From positions 1 through 64,000 of the forward strand of contig CALGZC010000055.1 of the NCBI GenBank assembly GCA_937934745.1: 64,000 nt of DNA, given 5' to 3'. Below, piece after piece: positions 20,819 to 34,131 of this stretch. The notes under the pieces were generated by a model. The model ran no database searches, was not told where the DNA came from, and saw only the letters and a program-made list of their open reading frames with translations. The translations under genes and the position numbers were made by a program. Every line of letters starts with the position of its first letter. Within the stretch, counting starts at the first letter, position 1. Origin of the DNA: an uncultured Blastocatellia bacterium (lineage in GTDB: Bacteria; Acidobacteriota; Blastocatellia; Chloracidobacteriales; Chloracidobacteriaceae).

Positions 20819-21888
20819 GAACGTAGGCTCTCAAGCGACGCGCGAAGGAGGGGGGCAACCGCGTCGGGTTCGGCCAAAAAACCATCGTGCCCATGATTGG
20901 TGACAATTTCAGCATACTCAACCGCCAGACCAAGCGCCTGCATCCGCGCTGCTAACGCGCGCACGTCTGCCGCCGGAAACAACCAGTCGGAAGACAAGCC
21001 GATCAACTGCACACGCGCCCGAATGCACGCCAACTCGGCATCGGTCAGGTCGAATGTGTCCATGGCTTTGCTCAGCACAAGGTAGCTGTTGGCATCAAAA
21101 CGGCGGACAAACTTTTCCCCTTGGTGGTCAAGGTAGCCCGCAACATCGTAGCGTCCCTGGAGTGTCGCCCGTGGGTCTTCGCCCGACCGATTCGGGCGCC
21201 GGCCGAATCGCGCGTCAAACAGTGCTGCCGACTTGTAGCTGCACATGGCGATGGCGCGCGCCAGCGCCAGCCCGGATGTTGGTTGTTCGGTGTAATCGCC
21301 ATTGCGCCAGGCCGGATCCTGCCGAATAGCCTGCCGCTGCAAGTGGTTGAGTGCCAGCCCCATGGCCGGAAGCGGCGCCGCGCCGATGGCGATACACAGG
21401 TCAAGGGCCGCGGGGAAGTCCGTCGCCCAGCGCAACGCCTGCATGCCCCCGATGGAACCACCGATGACGGCCGTCAGCCGCGTTATACCCACGGTTTCCA
21501 ACGCCAGACGTTGGGCGCGCACGATGTCACCCATCGTGACCGGCGGGAAACGTGCGCCGTACGGCCGCCCTGTTACAGGATTGACAGTGCCTGGGCCGGT
21601 TGAGCCGTAGCAGGAGCCCAGGACATTGATGCCGACAACGGTGTAGCGCGTCGAGTCCAACGGCCGCTCCGGCCCAACCAGACCTTCCCACCAGTCGGCA
21701 ATCCGTGCCGAGCCGGTCAGCGCATGGCAGACCAAGATGACGCCGCCGGGTGCAGCTTCCGGCTGACCGTACACTGCACACCGGAGCGTGACCTCCGGCA
21801 ATTCACCGCCCGCCTCCAGTCGGAACGGACGCTCGTTGAGCGTCACATCCCACTCGACGGTGGGTTCAAAAGCAGCCATACCAGGCAT
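20815..21888 (-). CDS. metX: homoserine O-acetyltransferase
   Basis: VCHALTGSARIADWWEGLVGP...GSCYGSTGPGTVNP...GGSIGGMQALRWA; 4-nt ATGA overlap with lysC. Confidence 0.93.
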   Translation of the reverse strand: MPGMAAFEPTVEWDVTLNERPFRLEAGGELPEVTLRCAVYGQPEAAPGGVILVCHALTGSARIADWWEGLVGPERPLDSTRYTVVGINVLGSCYGSTGPGTVNPVTGRPYGARFPPVTMGDIVRAQRLALETVGITRLTAVIGGSIGGMQALRWATDFPAALDLCIAIGAAPLPAMGLALNHLQRQAIRQDPAWRNGDYTEQPTSGLALARAIAMCSYKSAALFDARFGRRPNRSGEDPRATLQGRYDVAGYLDHQGEKFVRRFDANSYLVLSKAMDTFDLTDAELACIRARVQLIGLSSDWLFPAADVRALAARMQALGLAVEYAEIVTNHGHDGFLAEPDAVAPLLRASLESLRS

Positions 21889-22034
21889 GTCCGGTCATCC
21901 AACCGGCCGACGCAGCCCACGGCGGCCGGTCAGCAACGCCAAACAATCGCCGGCACGATGCGCTAGGACAGAAATCTCTCAGCCCGAACCGTCCAGAACA
22001 AGCGCCTCTGCCGACGAAGCTGATAACAAGGACC

Positions 22035-23500
<1,466 letters not shown>

Positions 23501-23556
23501 GGTTGTCAAAACATCCGTTATGACGGAGGAATCATTGAGGATGACGGAGGCCGTTG

Positions 23557-24759
23557 TCAATCCGTCGCGGTGTTGGCATGGCCAGCCGGCGGCTGGTCTC
23601 GCAGGTCGCACACCATCGCCGGCAGCTTGAGCGTAAAGGCCGTGCCGACACCCTCGGTGCTTTGAACGGTTGCCTGTCCGCCGTGCGCCGCCGTGATGCG
23701 CTGGACAATGGCCAGACCGAGACCTGTGCCCAGTTGCCGTGTGCGTTGCCGGGCTTGGTAGTACGGATTGAACACATACGGCAGGTCTTTGGCAGGAATA
23801 CCCGGGCCGGTATCTTCGACGTGAATGGCCACAAAAGTTTTGCCGGCATCCAGCCCCGTACCGGCCAGGTGCTCGGCGCGCAGCGTGACTACACCGCCGA
23901 CGGGCGTGAACTTGACGGCATTCGAGAGCAAATTGCCGATGGCGCGCAACATCTTGCCCCGGTCAAGGAGCAAGTCGGGCAGATCGGGTGGACAAACTAC
24001 GCGCAGCGTCAGCCCCTTCCGTTCCGCCGTGAGGGAGATTTGCGCGGCAGCCTCCTGGAGCAGTTCCGTCACCGGCGTCCATTCCAACTCAAGCGTCGCC
24101 CCACCGGCTTCCGCCTTTGCAAAATCGAGCACCTCGTTGACCAGCTTGGTGATGTGATCGAGGGTACGGTAACCATGCTGAAACAGGTTGCGCAGGTTGT
24201 CGTCCACAATTCCGAGTTCTTCCGCGCGCAGTTCGGTCAGTTCCAGCGCCCCGTAGAGGGTCGCCAGCGGCGAACGGATGTCGTGTACGAGCACGGCCGT
24301 AAACTCTTCGCGCTGGTGCGCCAGCTCTTCGAGCTTGGCGACGCTTTCCTGAAGTTGTGTCGCCTGCTCGCGGAGTTGATGTTTGAGTTCATGGATGCGC
24401 ATGGCACTGCGGACATGCGCCAGAAGTTCCTTCGTTTCACAGGGCTTGACCAGATAATCATCGGCACCGGCATCCAACCCGTGGACGCGATCATCGAGTT
24501 CGCTGCGCGCCGAGAGCATGATGATTTGGCTTTCGCTCAGCTTAGGGTTGGCACGCATCCGCTGGCAGACTTCAAGTCCGTCGAGGTCGGGCATCATCCA
24601 GTCGAGCAAGACGACGCCGGGCAGGACCTCATCGGCCCGGCGTAGCCCGGTTTCACCGTCGGCCGCTTCAAGGACGGTGTAACCCGCCTGGGTCAGGACT
24701 TTCCTGAACACCAAGCGCAGCGTTGCTTCGTCATCTACAATCAACACAGTCTTCGGCAT
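23557..24759 (-). CDS. response regulator receiver-histidine kinase fusion
   Basis: N-terminal receiver VLIVDDEATLR...LLDWMMPDLDG...KPCETKELLAHV, then HisKA (VLVHDIRSPLATL) and HATPase_c. Confidence 0.92.
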   Translation of the reverse strand: MPKTVLIVDDEATLRLVFRKVLTQAGYTVLEAADGETGLRRADEVLPGVVLLDWMMPDLDGLEVCQRMRANPKLSESQIIMLSARSELDDRVHGLDAGADDYLVKPCETKELLAHVRSAMRIHELKHQLREQATQLQESVAKLEELAHQREEFTAVLVHDIRSPLATLYGALELTELRAEELGIVDDNLRNLFQHGYRTLDHITKLVNEVLDFAKAEAGGATLELEWTPVTELLQEAAAQISLTAERKGLTLRVVCPPDLPDLLLDRGKMLRAIGNLLSNAVKFTPVGGVVTLRAEHLAGTGLDAGKTFVAIHVEDTGPGIPAKDLPYVFNPYYQARQRTRQLGTGLGLAIVQRITAAHGGQATVQSTEGVGTAFTLKLPAMVCDLRDQPPAGHANTATD

Positions 24760-24763
24760 AGGC

Positions 24764-25417
24764 CTACGAGTTGCGCGGCGGCGTCGGCCCCAGACGTGGT
24801 TGGCCGAATGTGGCTTCGTTGCCGTGGTATAACCGCTGCCAGTTGCCGCTGTGGCGGATGATGATGACGCTGCCGATCATCACGGCCCAGACAAGCGTCG
24901 GAGACCAAACCGAACTGGGATAGCCAAACCACCAGCCATCGCACACCCAAATCCCAAGCGGTAACGTGAGGACGCCGAACAACGAGCCGAGCGACACCGT
25001 GCGTGTCACGGCAAAGGTGATGCTCCAAGCGAGCAAAGCCAGCAGGGCGGCAAGGGGCGATAGGACGAGGAAAACACCGACGCCGGTCGCCACGCCCTTG
25101 CCGCCGCGAAAGCCGAGATACGGGGGAAACATGTGACCGATGACAGCCGCCAGACCGGCTGCGCCCAGTGCCTGCCGGGATGCCGATCCGATGCAGTACG
25201 TGGCCGTCCAGAGTGCTGCCGCCCCTTTAGTAACGTCCAGTGCGTAGGTCGCCAGTCCAGCCGCCAAGCCCGCCTTGCGCACAACGTTTGTGGCACCGGT
25301 GCTGCCCGATCCCACTGTCCGTACATCCTCGCCGGTGACGGCTTTGGCAATGAGAAAACCGAAGGGAATGCTCCCGATCAGATAGGCGGCAGCCAGTGCG
25401 ATAAGCCACGACGCCAT
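24764..25417 (-). CDS. plsY: glycerol-3-phosphate acyltransferase
   Basis: AAYLIGSIPFGFLIAKAVTGEDVRTVGSGSTGATNVVRKAG...GGKGVATGVGV. Confidence 0.95.
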   Translation of the reverse strand: MASWLIALAAAYLIGSIPFGFLIAKAVTGEDVRTVGSGSTGATNVVRKAGLAAGLATYALDVTKGAAALWTATYCIGSASRQALGAAGLAAVIGHMFPPYLGFRGGKGVATGVGVFLVLSPLAALLALLAWSITFAVTRTVSLGSLFGVLTLPLGIWVCDGWWFGYPSSVWSPTLVWAVMIGSVIIIRHSGNWQRLYHGNEATFGQPRLGPTPPRNS

Positions 25418-25434
25418 GGCAACTCCTCCTCCGG

Positions 25435-26202
25435 TCAAGTGCGATACGAGCTATCTACCCGGTCCAGCTTGCGCAGCAGACCCGGCCAGACCAGATCGGC
25501 GCCCAGTCCATGGGTGACCTGGGCGGCCTGCGCCTGGATGCCGTTCAGAATTGGGGCCGGAATCGTGACAAGTGGTTTCCCGCCGGACTGCGCAAGAATC
25601 TGAATACGGCACGCGCTTTCGACCACGTACATCAGCAGGAAGGCTTCGGCAGGCGTCCGCCCCGTGGTGAGTAAGCCGTGATTGCGCAGGATGAGAATTT
25701 GTTTGTCGCCCAAATCGGCGACGAGGCGTGGTTTTTCGTCGGGGTTCAGAGCAACCCCTTCGTAGTCGTGATAGCTGATGGTGGCGAGCGCAAACAGCGC
25801 CTGCTGTGAAATAGGCAGCAACCCGTCGGCCTGGGCCGCGACGGCGATGCCGTGCGGCGTATGCGTGTGAAAAACACACTGCACATCGGCGCGCGCAGCG
25901 TGAATGGCGCTGTGAATGGTAAAGCCGGCCGGATTGATACAATACGGTGTGTCCATCACGATGCGCCCTGCCAGGTCAATCTTGACGAGATTAGACGCTG
26001 TGACTTCCTCAAAGAGGAGACCGTATGGGTTGATGAGGAAATGGTGGTCTTCTCCGGGGACGCGCAGGGAAATGTGCGTAAATACAAGGTCATCCCACCC
26101 ATAGAGGGCCGTCAGGCGGTACATGGCGGCCAAATCGACCCGCGCCTGCCACTCCTCCGGGGAAACGCACGCACGAACATTGCGGACGGTCGTCGCGGTC
26201 AT
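25435..26202 (-). CDS. class II aldolase/adducin family protein
   Basis: LYGWDDLVFTHISLRVPGEDHHFLINPYGLLFEEVTASNLVKID...HTHTPHGIAV...ILRNHGLLTTG. Confidence 0.9.
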   Translation of the reverse strand: MTATTVRNVRACVSPEEWQARVDLAAMYRLTALYGWDDLVFTHISLRVPGEDHHFLINPYGLLFEEVTASNLVKIDLAGRIVMDTPYCINPAGFTIHSAIHAARADVQCVFHTHTPHGIAVAAQADGLLPISQQALFALATISYHDYEGVALNPDEKPRLVADLGDKQILILRNHGLLTTGRTPAEAFLLMYVVESACRIQILAQSGGKPLVTIPAPILNGIQAQAAQVTHGLGADLVWPGLLRKLDRVDSSYRT

Positions 26203-26618
26203 CAGAGAGAGCCTCCTGGGGAGCTAGAAGTCGTCTGCGTTGCCTGGTAGGTTGCCTCAATGAGGGAGCTTATGCCGCCCCGTGGCTTGAAGCTACCGGT
26301 CACGGTACACGAGATCGGATCACAGGCGGCAACCACGTCCCGGAGGATGCGATTGATCGCGTTTTCATAAAAAATCCCAAGCTGCCGGTAGGCGTGGATG
26401 TACAGCTTGAGCGACTTCAGTTCGAGACAGCGGTCGCGCGGGACGTACGTAATCGTCACCGTCCCAAAATCTGGTTGCTCCGTAAGCGGACATACGGACG
26501 TAAACTCCGGAATGCGAATCGTAATGCGGTAGTTCGGAAACTGATTGGCCCAGCACTCAATTGCCGGCAGCGGGGCGTCGAGTCCCTTTTTGGCGTGTTC
26601 GTCGGTGTAAGCACCCAT
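26202..26618 (-). CDS. queF: preQ0 reductase (NADPH-dependent 7-cyano-7-deazaguanine reductase)
   Basis: EFTSVCPLTEQPDFGTVTITYVPRDRCLELKSLKLY...FYENAINRI. Confidence 0.95.
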   Translation of the reverse strand: MGAYTDEHAKKGLDAPLPAIECWANQFPNYRITIRIPEFTSVCPLTEQPDFGTVTITYVPRDRCLELKSLKLYIHAYRQLGIFYENAINRILRDVVAACDPISCTVTGSFKPRGGISSLIEATYQATQTTSSSPGGSL

Positions 26619-26732
26619 CGCGCGTCAATCCTCAGCATAGGGGAAACTGGCCCCTACCTTAGCAGGCAGTGGGTCAATGTGGTAGCGCTTTGTAAGCGGC
26701 AACTTCATTATGGGAAAGGAATCATTCTCAAC

Positions 26733-27626
26733 ATGACGGCAATTCGCAAAATCGGCGTCGTCGGCTGCGGGACGATGGGCGCCGGGATTACGCAAACGAT
26801 CCTACAGGCTGGTTATGAAGTCGTTGTGATTGAAGCGGACGATGACCGCTTGCGACGCGGTCTGATGACAATTGTCACAGCCCTGTCGAAGCTCGTTGAA
26901 AAAGGTGCCCTGACCGACGCGGATAAAGATGCTGCCCAACAGCGACTGCGGGGGGCAATGGAGCTTGCGGCCGTGGCGAACTGCGATCTGGTCATTGAAG
27001 CGATTGTTGAGGATTTGCGCGCCAAACAAGAACTTTTCCGGGAGCTGGACGGCCTGTGCCGGCCGGAGACGATCTTTGCCAGCAACACGTCTTCGCTGTC
27101 GATTACACAAATGGCCGGTGTTGTTGCCCCAAGTCGGCAGGCACGTTTTGTCGGACTGCACTTTTTCAATCCCGTTCCGCGGATGGCGCTCGTGGAAGTT
27201 GTCCGGTCGTTCCTGACAGAGGCTGCCGTTGTCAACCAGGTCACGGCGTTTGTCCAGGCGATTGGCAAGACGCCGGTGCAGGCCGGCGACAAAACCGGTT
27301 TTATCGTCAACCGCTTGCTGGTGCCCTATTCACTGGATGCCATTCGCGCGCTGGAGGAGGGGGTTGGTTCAATTGCCGACATTGACCAGGCCATGAAGCT
27401 GGGGGCAGGGCATCCGATGGGGCCGCTGATGCTGAACGATTTGGTCGGCTTGGATGTCTTGCTCAACGTCGCCAATGCAATGTATGACGCTTTTCGGGAA
27501 CGGCGCTTTGCGCCGCCGCCGCTCCTGATGCGCATGGTGGCAGCCGGCTGGTTGGGACGCAAAACCGGCCGTGGCTTTTACGACTACAGTGACCCGAAAC
27601 AGCCGAAGCCAATGGTTCTGGTGTAG
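26733..27626 (+). CDS. 3-hydroxybutyryl-CoA dehydrogenase
   Basis: IRKIGVVGCGTMGAGITQTILQAGYEVVVIE...ASNTSSLSIT...GLHFFNPVPRMALVEVV. Confidence 0.92.
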   Translation: MTAIRKIGVVGCGTMGAGITQTILQAGYEVVVIEADDDRLRRGLMTIVTALSKLVEKGALTDADKDAAQQRLRGAMELAAVANCDLVIEAIVEDLRAKQELFRELDGLCRPETIFASNTSSLSITQMAGVVAPSRQARFVGLHFFNPVPRMALVEVVRSFLTEAAVVNQVTAFVQAIGKTPVQAGDKTGFIVNRLLVPYSLDAIRALEEGVGSIADIDQAMKLGAGHPMGPLMLNDLVGLDVLLNVANAMYDAFRERRFAPPPLLMRMVAAGWLGRKTGRGFYDYSDPKQPKPMVLV

Positions 27627-27665
27627 TACAATGGCCGCCCCAACAGGTTGAACGGAGGGGCGCTT

Positions 27666-27977
27666 ATGGCGAAGAAGAAAACTCCGGGGACAACGGCAGG
27701 CCGGTTGGTGTGGAATCACTCCACCCATATTCCCGGCCTCATTCCGGTGCTAACGCGCCTGTGTACCGTGCCCGGTGTCAAGACCGTGACGCCGGGACGG
27801 CTTGCGCAGGCCAAGGGCCGCCCCACGCCACTGACCATTCGGGTGACGGTGCCGATTGTCGGCGGCTTCAAGCTCCAGGCCCGCTCCAGCGGCAGCGTCC
27901 AGGAAATTTTCGTCGTCACCTCCCTGACGGAAGCGGCCTTGCAACAGGCGATTGACCAACTTCTGGCTGACGGCTAA
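27666..27977 (+). CDS. small conserved protein, possibly DUF2103 family
   Basis: MAKKKTPGTTAGRLVWNHSTHIPGLIPVLTRL...; family assignment tentative. Confidence 0.55.
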   Translation: MAKKKTPGTTAGRLVWNHSTHIPGLIPVLTRLCTVPGVKTVTPGRLAQAKGRPTPLTIRVTVPIVGGFKLQARSSGSVQEIFVVTSLTEAALQQAIDQLLADG

Positions 27978-27990
27978 GACGCCGACGTAG

Positions 27991-30102
<2,112 letters not shown>

Positions 30103-30206
30103 CGCCTGGTTGCTCTGCCTCCACTTGCAGACCCGCACTTTGTAAACAGGCCGCCCGGCCCAGCCGGCGGTGAGTCCCGGCGGGTAAGGCTGATTTTCTC
30201 AGGTAA

Positions 30207-30311
30207 GCCGGAAGGGCACGGCAGGCCGCTGGCGGTCGAGCAATAACCCGGTTGTGCTCAGCCTGTGCCGTCCGGCCCTGTCCGGCTGGCCGGGCGCACC
30301 CGCCGGACAGG
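30207..30311. other. structured intergenic region with nested inverted repeats
   Basis: GCCGGA..TCCGGC long arm (30207-30276) and CCTGTCCGGC/GCCGGACAGG 10-bp stem (30277-30311). Confidence 0.5.
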
Positions 30312-30442
30312 CCACATAAGATCGGCGTTTTGAGCTGGTGTTCGATCTGTTCGGGCCTGCAGTAGGGCAGTAGCGATTTCCGGCCCGCATTCGGTACAGT
30401 CTGTCTCCGTCGAGATTTTTCTGGCATTGGAAGGTTTGCCTT

Positions 30443-32023
30443 GTGCGAAAGCTGGGTATCTTGGTTGGTTGCTGTGTGCTGACTCTCGGGAGCACCCCGG
30501 GGCCTCTTCTACCGCTTACAACAGAAGCCCCGGCACAGCAGCTAACAGCGGAAGTTCCGGCGAAGGTGGCTCCCGAACCGAGCTACCCTGACATCGCGAG
30601 CAACGATGAACTGACACCGCGTCTAAACGGCCCGCGCATCGTCGGTACGACGCCCGGCCGCGAGTTCATCTACCGAATCCCGGCAACCGGCGCGCCGCCG
30701 CTCACCTACACCGTCGCCAACCTGCCTGCCGGTCTGACGTTTGACGCTACGACCGGTATCATCCGCGGGCGCGTGCTCAGAGAGGGGACAACGCCGGTCA
30801 GCATTACGATCCGCAACCGGCATGGCGTCGCACGGGCAACGCTCCGCATTGTCGCCGGGCGGAACCAACTGGCCCTGACGCCGCCGCTGGGTTGGAATTC
30901 GTGGAATGTCTGGGGGACAACCGTTTCTGATGAAAAGGTGCGTGCGGCGGCGGAAGCGCTTGAGAAAACCGGCCTGGCGGCCTGCGGGTATCGCTACGTC
31001 TGCATAGATGACGGCTGGCAGGGACGGCGCGCGCCGGATGGCACAATGCAGCCCAACGAGCGGTTTCCTGACCTGAAAGCGCTCGGCGATTTCTTGCATG
31101 CCAAAGGGTTCTTGTTCGGCATCTACACGTCGCCGGGGCCCTTCACTTGTGGGCGCTACGTGGGCAGTTGGCGGCATGAGGAAGCCGATGCCCGGCTCTA
31201 TGCTCAGTGGGGTGTGGACTATCTCAAGCATGACTGGTGCTCCTATGAAGGGATTGCCCGTCAGAAAACACCTGAAGTCCTTCAACGACCGTATGCCGTG
31301 ATGCGGGCAGCGCTCGACAAAACCGAGCGGGATATTGTTTACGCCATCTGTCAATACGGACTGGGTGAGGTCTGGACGTGGGCGCGCAACCCGGCCATCG
31401 GCGGCAATCTCTGGCGGACAACCGGCGACATTGAAGACACCTGGGAAAGCGTCTCGACAATCGGGTTTCAGCACTCGCCGCTGGCGCGTTTTGCCGGCCC
31501 CGGAGGCTGGAATGATCCGGATATGTTGGTGGTCGGGGTGGTCGGCTGGGGATCGGGGACGCGCCCCACCCGGTTGACGCCCGACGAGCAGATGACGCAC
31601 GTCACGCTGTGGGCGCTGCTTGCGGCACCGTTGATACTGGGATGCGATGTGACGCAACTCAACGAGTTTACCCGCCGGTTGTTGACCAATCCCGAAGTCA
31701 TCGCGATTGACCAGGACGAGTTGGGCATGGCCGCAACGCGCCGCGCTGCTGCCGGAGATGGGACGGAAGTCTGGGCGCGGCCGCTGGTGGACGGACGCCT
31801 GGCCGTTGGCTTGTTCAATCGCAGCGAGGAAATGCGAACGGTCTTGGCTCGCTGGAGCGATTTAGGCCTAACCGGCCGCCGCACGGTCCGGGACGTTTGG
31901 CAGCGCCGTGACGTTGGTGTGTTTGATCAGGTTTTTGCGGCGCTCGTGCCGCCGCATGGAACGCGCTTGATCGTGATCGGTCCGCCGCGTCCGATGCCGC
32001 GCAGGTCGCTGCCGTCGCCCTGA
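30443..32023 (+). CDS. GH27-type alpha-galactosidase with N-terminal putative Ig domain
   Basis: PPLGWNSWNVWG...YRYVCIDDGWQGRR...VDYLKHDWC...GGWNDPDML. Confidence 0.92.
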   Translation: MRKLGILVGCCVLTLGSTPGPLLPLTTEAPAQQLTAEVPAKVAPEPSYPDIASNDELTPRLNGPRIVGTTPGREFIYRIPATGAPPLTYTVANLPAGLTFDATTGIIRGRVLREGTTPVSITIRNRHGVARATLRIVAGRNQLALTPPLGWNSWNVWGTTVSDEKVRAAAEALEKTGLAACGYRYVCIDDGWQGRRAPDGTMQPNERFPDLKALGDFLHAKGFLFGIYTSPGPFTCGRYVGSWRHEEADARLYAQWGVDYLKHDWCSYEGIARQKTPEVLQRPYAVMRAALDKTERDIVYAICQYGLGEVWTWARNPAIGGNLWRTTGDIEDTWESVSTIGFQHSPLARFAGPGGWNDPDMLVVGVVGWGSGTRPTRLTPDEQMTHVTLWALLAAPLILGCDVTQLNEFTRRLLTNPEVIAIDQDELGMAATRRAAAGDGTEVWARPLVDGRLAVGLFNRSEEMRTVLARWSDLGLTGRRTVRDVWQRRDVGVFDQVFAALVPPHGTRLIVIGPPRPMPRRSLPSP

Positions 32024-32148
32024 AGTGATGACGATGCGCCGTCTGCGCACGGCACCGACCCGGCGCACCATAAAGCTTTCTCACGTTGGCAGCGTGTTCT
32101 ACGATGGTGTCACGGTCTCCAACTCCAGCTCGCCGAAAGCCCGCACCA

Positions 32149-32700
32149 ATGTCTGCTTCATCCGATCTGTCCCGCGCCGCGTTGCTCGAACTGCTGGCGC
32201 AGCATCTTGAAACTACCCTCGCCGAGCTGACGGCCCTGCCTGCCGACCGGCGTTTACACCCACTGAAACCCAGTCGTGCCAACCCCGCCATCATCTGGAC
32301 CCCCAGTGATCACGTTGCGCACCTAATCGGCGTGGAACAGTATTTCAACCGCCTTATTGAAGGCCTTATTGAACAGGCGGCGGCGCAGCCACCGACCGCC
32401 GAGACGCCGGCGCAGCCACCGGCTCCTTCGCCAGTGGAGGCAATGGCGGCGGTGCATGCCCTCAACGACCGGTGGATTCTGAAGCAACGGGATAAAACCT
32501 TTGATGAGTTGGTGGCAATGGCCCGCGCCACCCGTGCCCAGAGCCTAGCGCTTCTGGAACGTCTCACCGACGAGCAACTGGCCCTGACACTGCCCGTTCC
32601 GTGGGGGACGGCGACTGTTGCCGAACTCTTCGCCTTGTACGCGCGGCATACGGACATGCATCTGGAATTCATTCGTACAGGGTTGGCCGCACCGGCATGA
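32149..32700 (+). CDS. DinB-like superfamily protein
   Basis: four-helix DinB-like pattern (PSDHVAHLIGVEQYF...HTDMHLEFIR). Confidence 0.6.
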   Translation: MSASSDLSRAALLELLAQHLETTLAELTALPADRRLHPLKPSRANPAIIWTPSDHVAHLIGVEQYFNRLIEGLIEQAAAQPPTAETPAQPPAPSPVEAMAAVHALNDRWILKQRDKTFDELVAMARATRAQSLALLERLTDEQLALTLPVPWGTATVAELFALYARHTDMHLEFIRTGLAAPA

Positions 32701-33944
32701 CATCGCCGCCGGCCTCGGCTTTGGCTGCCGTACTGCTCGGTAATACGTTGATGCGGATTGCCGGAGCGACCGGCGGTGTGCTGATCGGGTTGTATCTGTC
32801 CGCCCTGGTGGCACAGGGACGAATGCTTGACGCCGGACTTGTCGGCGCGCTCACGGCAGTCGCCTTCGGGGCAGAACTCGTCGGGGCGCTCCCAATGGGG
32901 ATGCTGGCCGATGCATGGACGCCCCGGACACTGATGACCTATGGCGCGCTGCTGGGAGCCGGTGCCGTGCAGTTGTTCGGGCTAAGTGAACTGGTCGGCC
33001 TCTTTGTTGTCGCGCGCGCGCTGGAAGGGTTAGCCGTTGCCGCAACAACGCCCTCGGTGCTTGCCTTTCTGACGGAAGCCACGGCGACCGACGCAGTGCG
33101 GCGCGGTAAGGTCATGAGTTGCTTTGAGGCATCGCTGCTCGGCGGGCTTGCGTTCGGCGGCCTGCTCGCCGCTTTCCTGTGGCGAACGATCGGCGTCTGG
33201 AGCTTCTCCGCCGCCGCCGGGCTGTATGTCGCCGCAGCAGGACTCTTTGTGTCCGGTGCGCAGGGCGGCAGGCATCCAGTGGACGCTTGGGCTGGGTTGC
33301 GTGGTGCGTTAGCCGCCCCTCTGCTGCGCCACCTGGCACCGGCCTGGGTATGCGTCAATGCGATGGTCGGCGTCTGGTTGGGTTCAACCCTTCCGTTTGT
33401 TCTCACCGTACCGGAACGGCGCGGACAGTTTCTGACCGGTATTTTCGCAACCAACCCGGACGGCGTTGGCTGGGCGTTGGTGGGCTACGCCATAGTGTTT
33501 GCAACGGGTGTTACCGGATGGAGTTTGATCCTGCATCGCTTCCGGCGCATGACCGTACTGCGCCTGGCGCTTGGGGGACTGTTGCTTGCCTGCCTTGGCC
33601 TTTATGCGCTTAACCACGCTGGTGAACAGCCGCCGGCCGTCCGGTGGTGCATCGGCGCCGGAACGGCCCTGGCCATCATGGTGGAAAGTGGTTTCACGCC
33701 GACGGCCTTAGCGCTCTTGGGGGAAGCCGTTGGCGAGCAGGCCGGGCGCGGCGCCACGATGGGCGTGTACTCGGTGTTGTTGGGCATCGGCGCTGTCGCC
33801 GGGTCGGTGTTGGGTGGAATCGGCGCATCGTGGGCAGCCATGGATGGTTTGATTGCCGTAACGGTGTTGTTGGCGCTGGGCGCCTTCCTGGGGGTTGAAT
33901 GGCTGGCACGCCACACAGTGCCGCCGGCGGGCAGTAGGGGCTGA
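32697..33944 (+). CDS. MFS transporter
   Basis: multiple TM segments; ATGA overlap with preceding gene. Confidence 0.8.
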   Translation: MTSPPASALAAVLLGNTLMRIAGATGGVLIGLYLSALVAQGRMLDAGLVGALTAVAFGAELVGALPMGMLADAWTPRTLMTYGALLGAGAVQLFGLSELVGLFVVARALEGLAVAATTPSVLAFLTEATATDAVRRGKVMSCFEASLLGGLAFGGLLAAFLWRTIGVWSFSAAAGLYVAAAGLFVSGAQGGRHPVDAWAGLRGALAAPLLRHLAPAWVCVNAMVGVWLGSTLPFVLTVPERRGQFLTGIFATNPDGVGWALVGYAIVFATGVTGWSLILHRFRRMTVLRLALGGLLLACLGLYALNHAGEQPPAVRWCIGAGTALAIMVESGFTPTALALLGEAVGEQAGRGATMGVYSVLLGIGAVAGSVLGGIGASWAAMDGLIAVTVLLALGAFLGVEWLARHTVPPAGSRG

Positions 33945-34131
33945 GTTGCCCCCGCGGCGAGGCGCTGCCCTGACTGGCAACCTTCCGCCGGCGATGCCCA
34001 CGTCCTGCGGTCGGAAGCTTGTTTTTCGCAAAACAGATTGTAAAAGGGCAGAGATGGTTTTACAGACCTGTGGCATCGTGTAGGATGCCGCTCAACTTCC
34101 TCATCTTCTCCCAACACGAGGCTGTTTCTGG

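Noticed and set aside
26619-26732. Possible preQ1 riboswitch in front of queF
   Set aside because: No preQ1-I core or adenine-rich tail seen on the minus strand.
30200-30245. Possible SRP RNA because of CCGGAAGG followed by GC-rich sequence
   Set aside because: The conserved AGCAGCC tetraloop/receptor region and GGUCAGG partner are missing.
30623-31657. 344-aa minus-strand ORF
   Set aside because: Fully antisense to the well-supported GH27 gene; a GC-rich shadow ORF with no recognisable domain.
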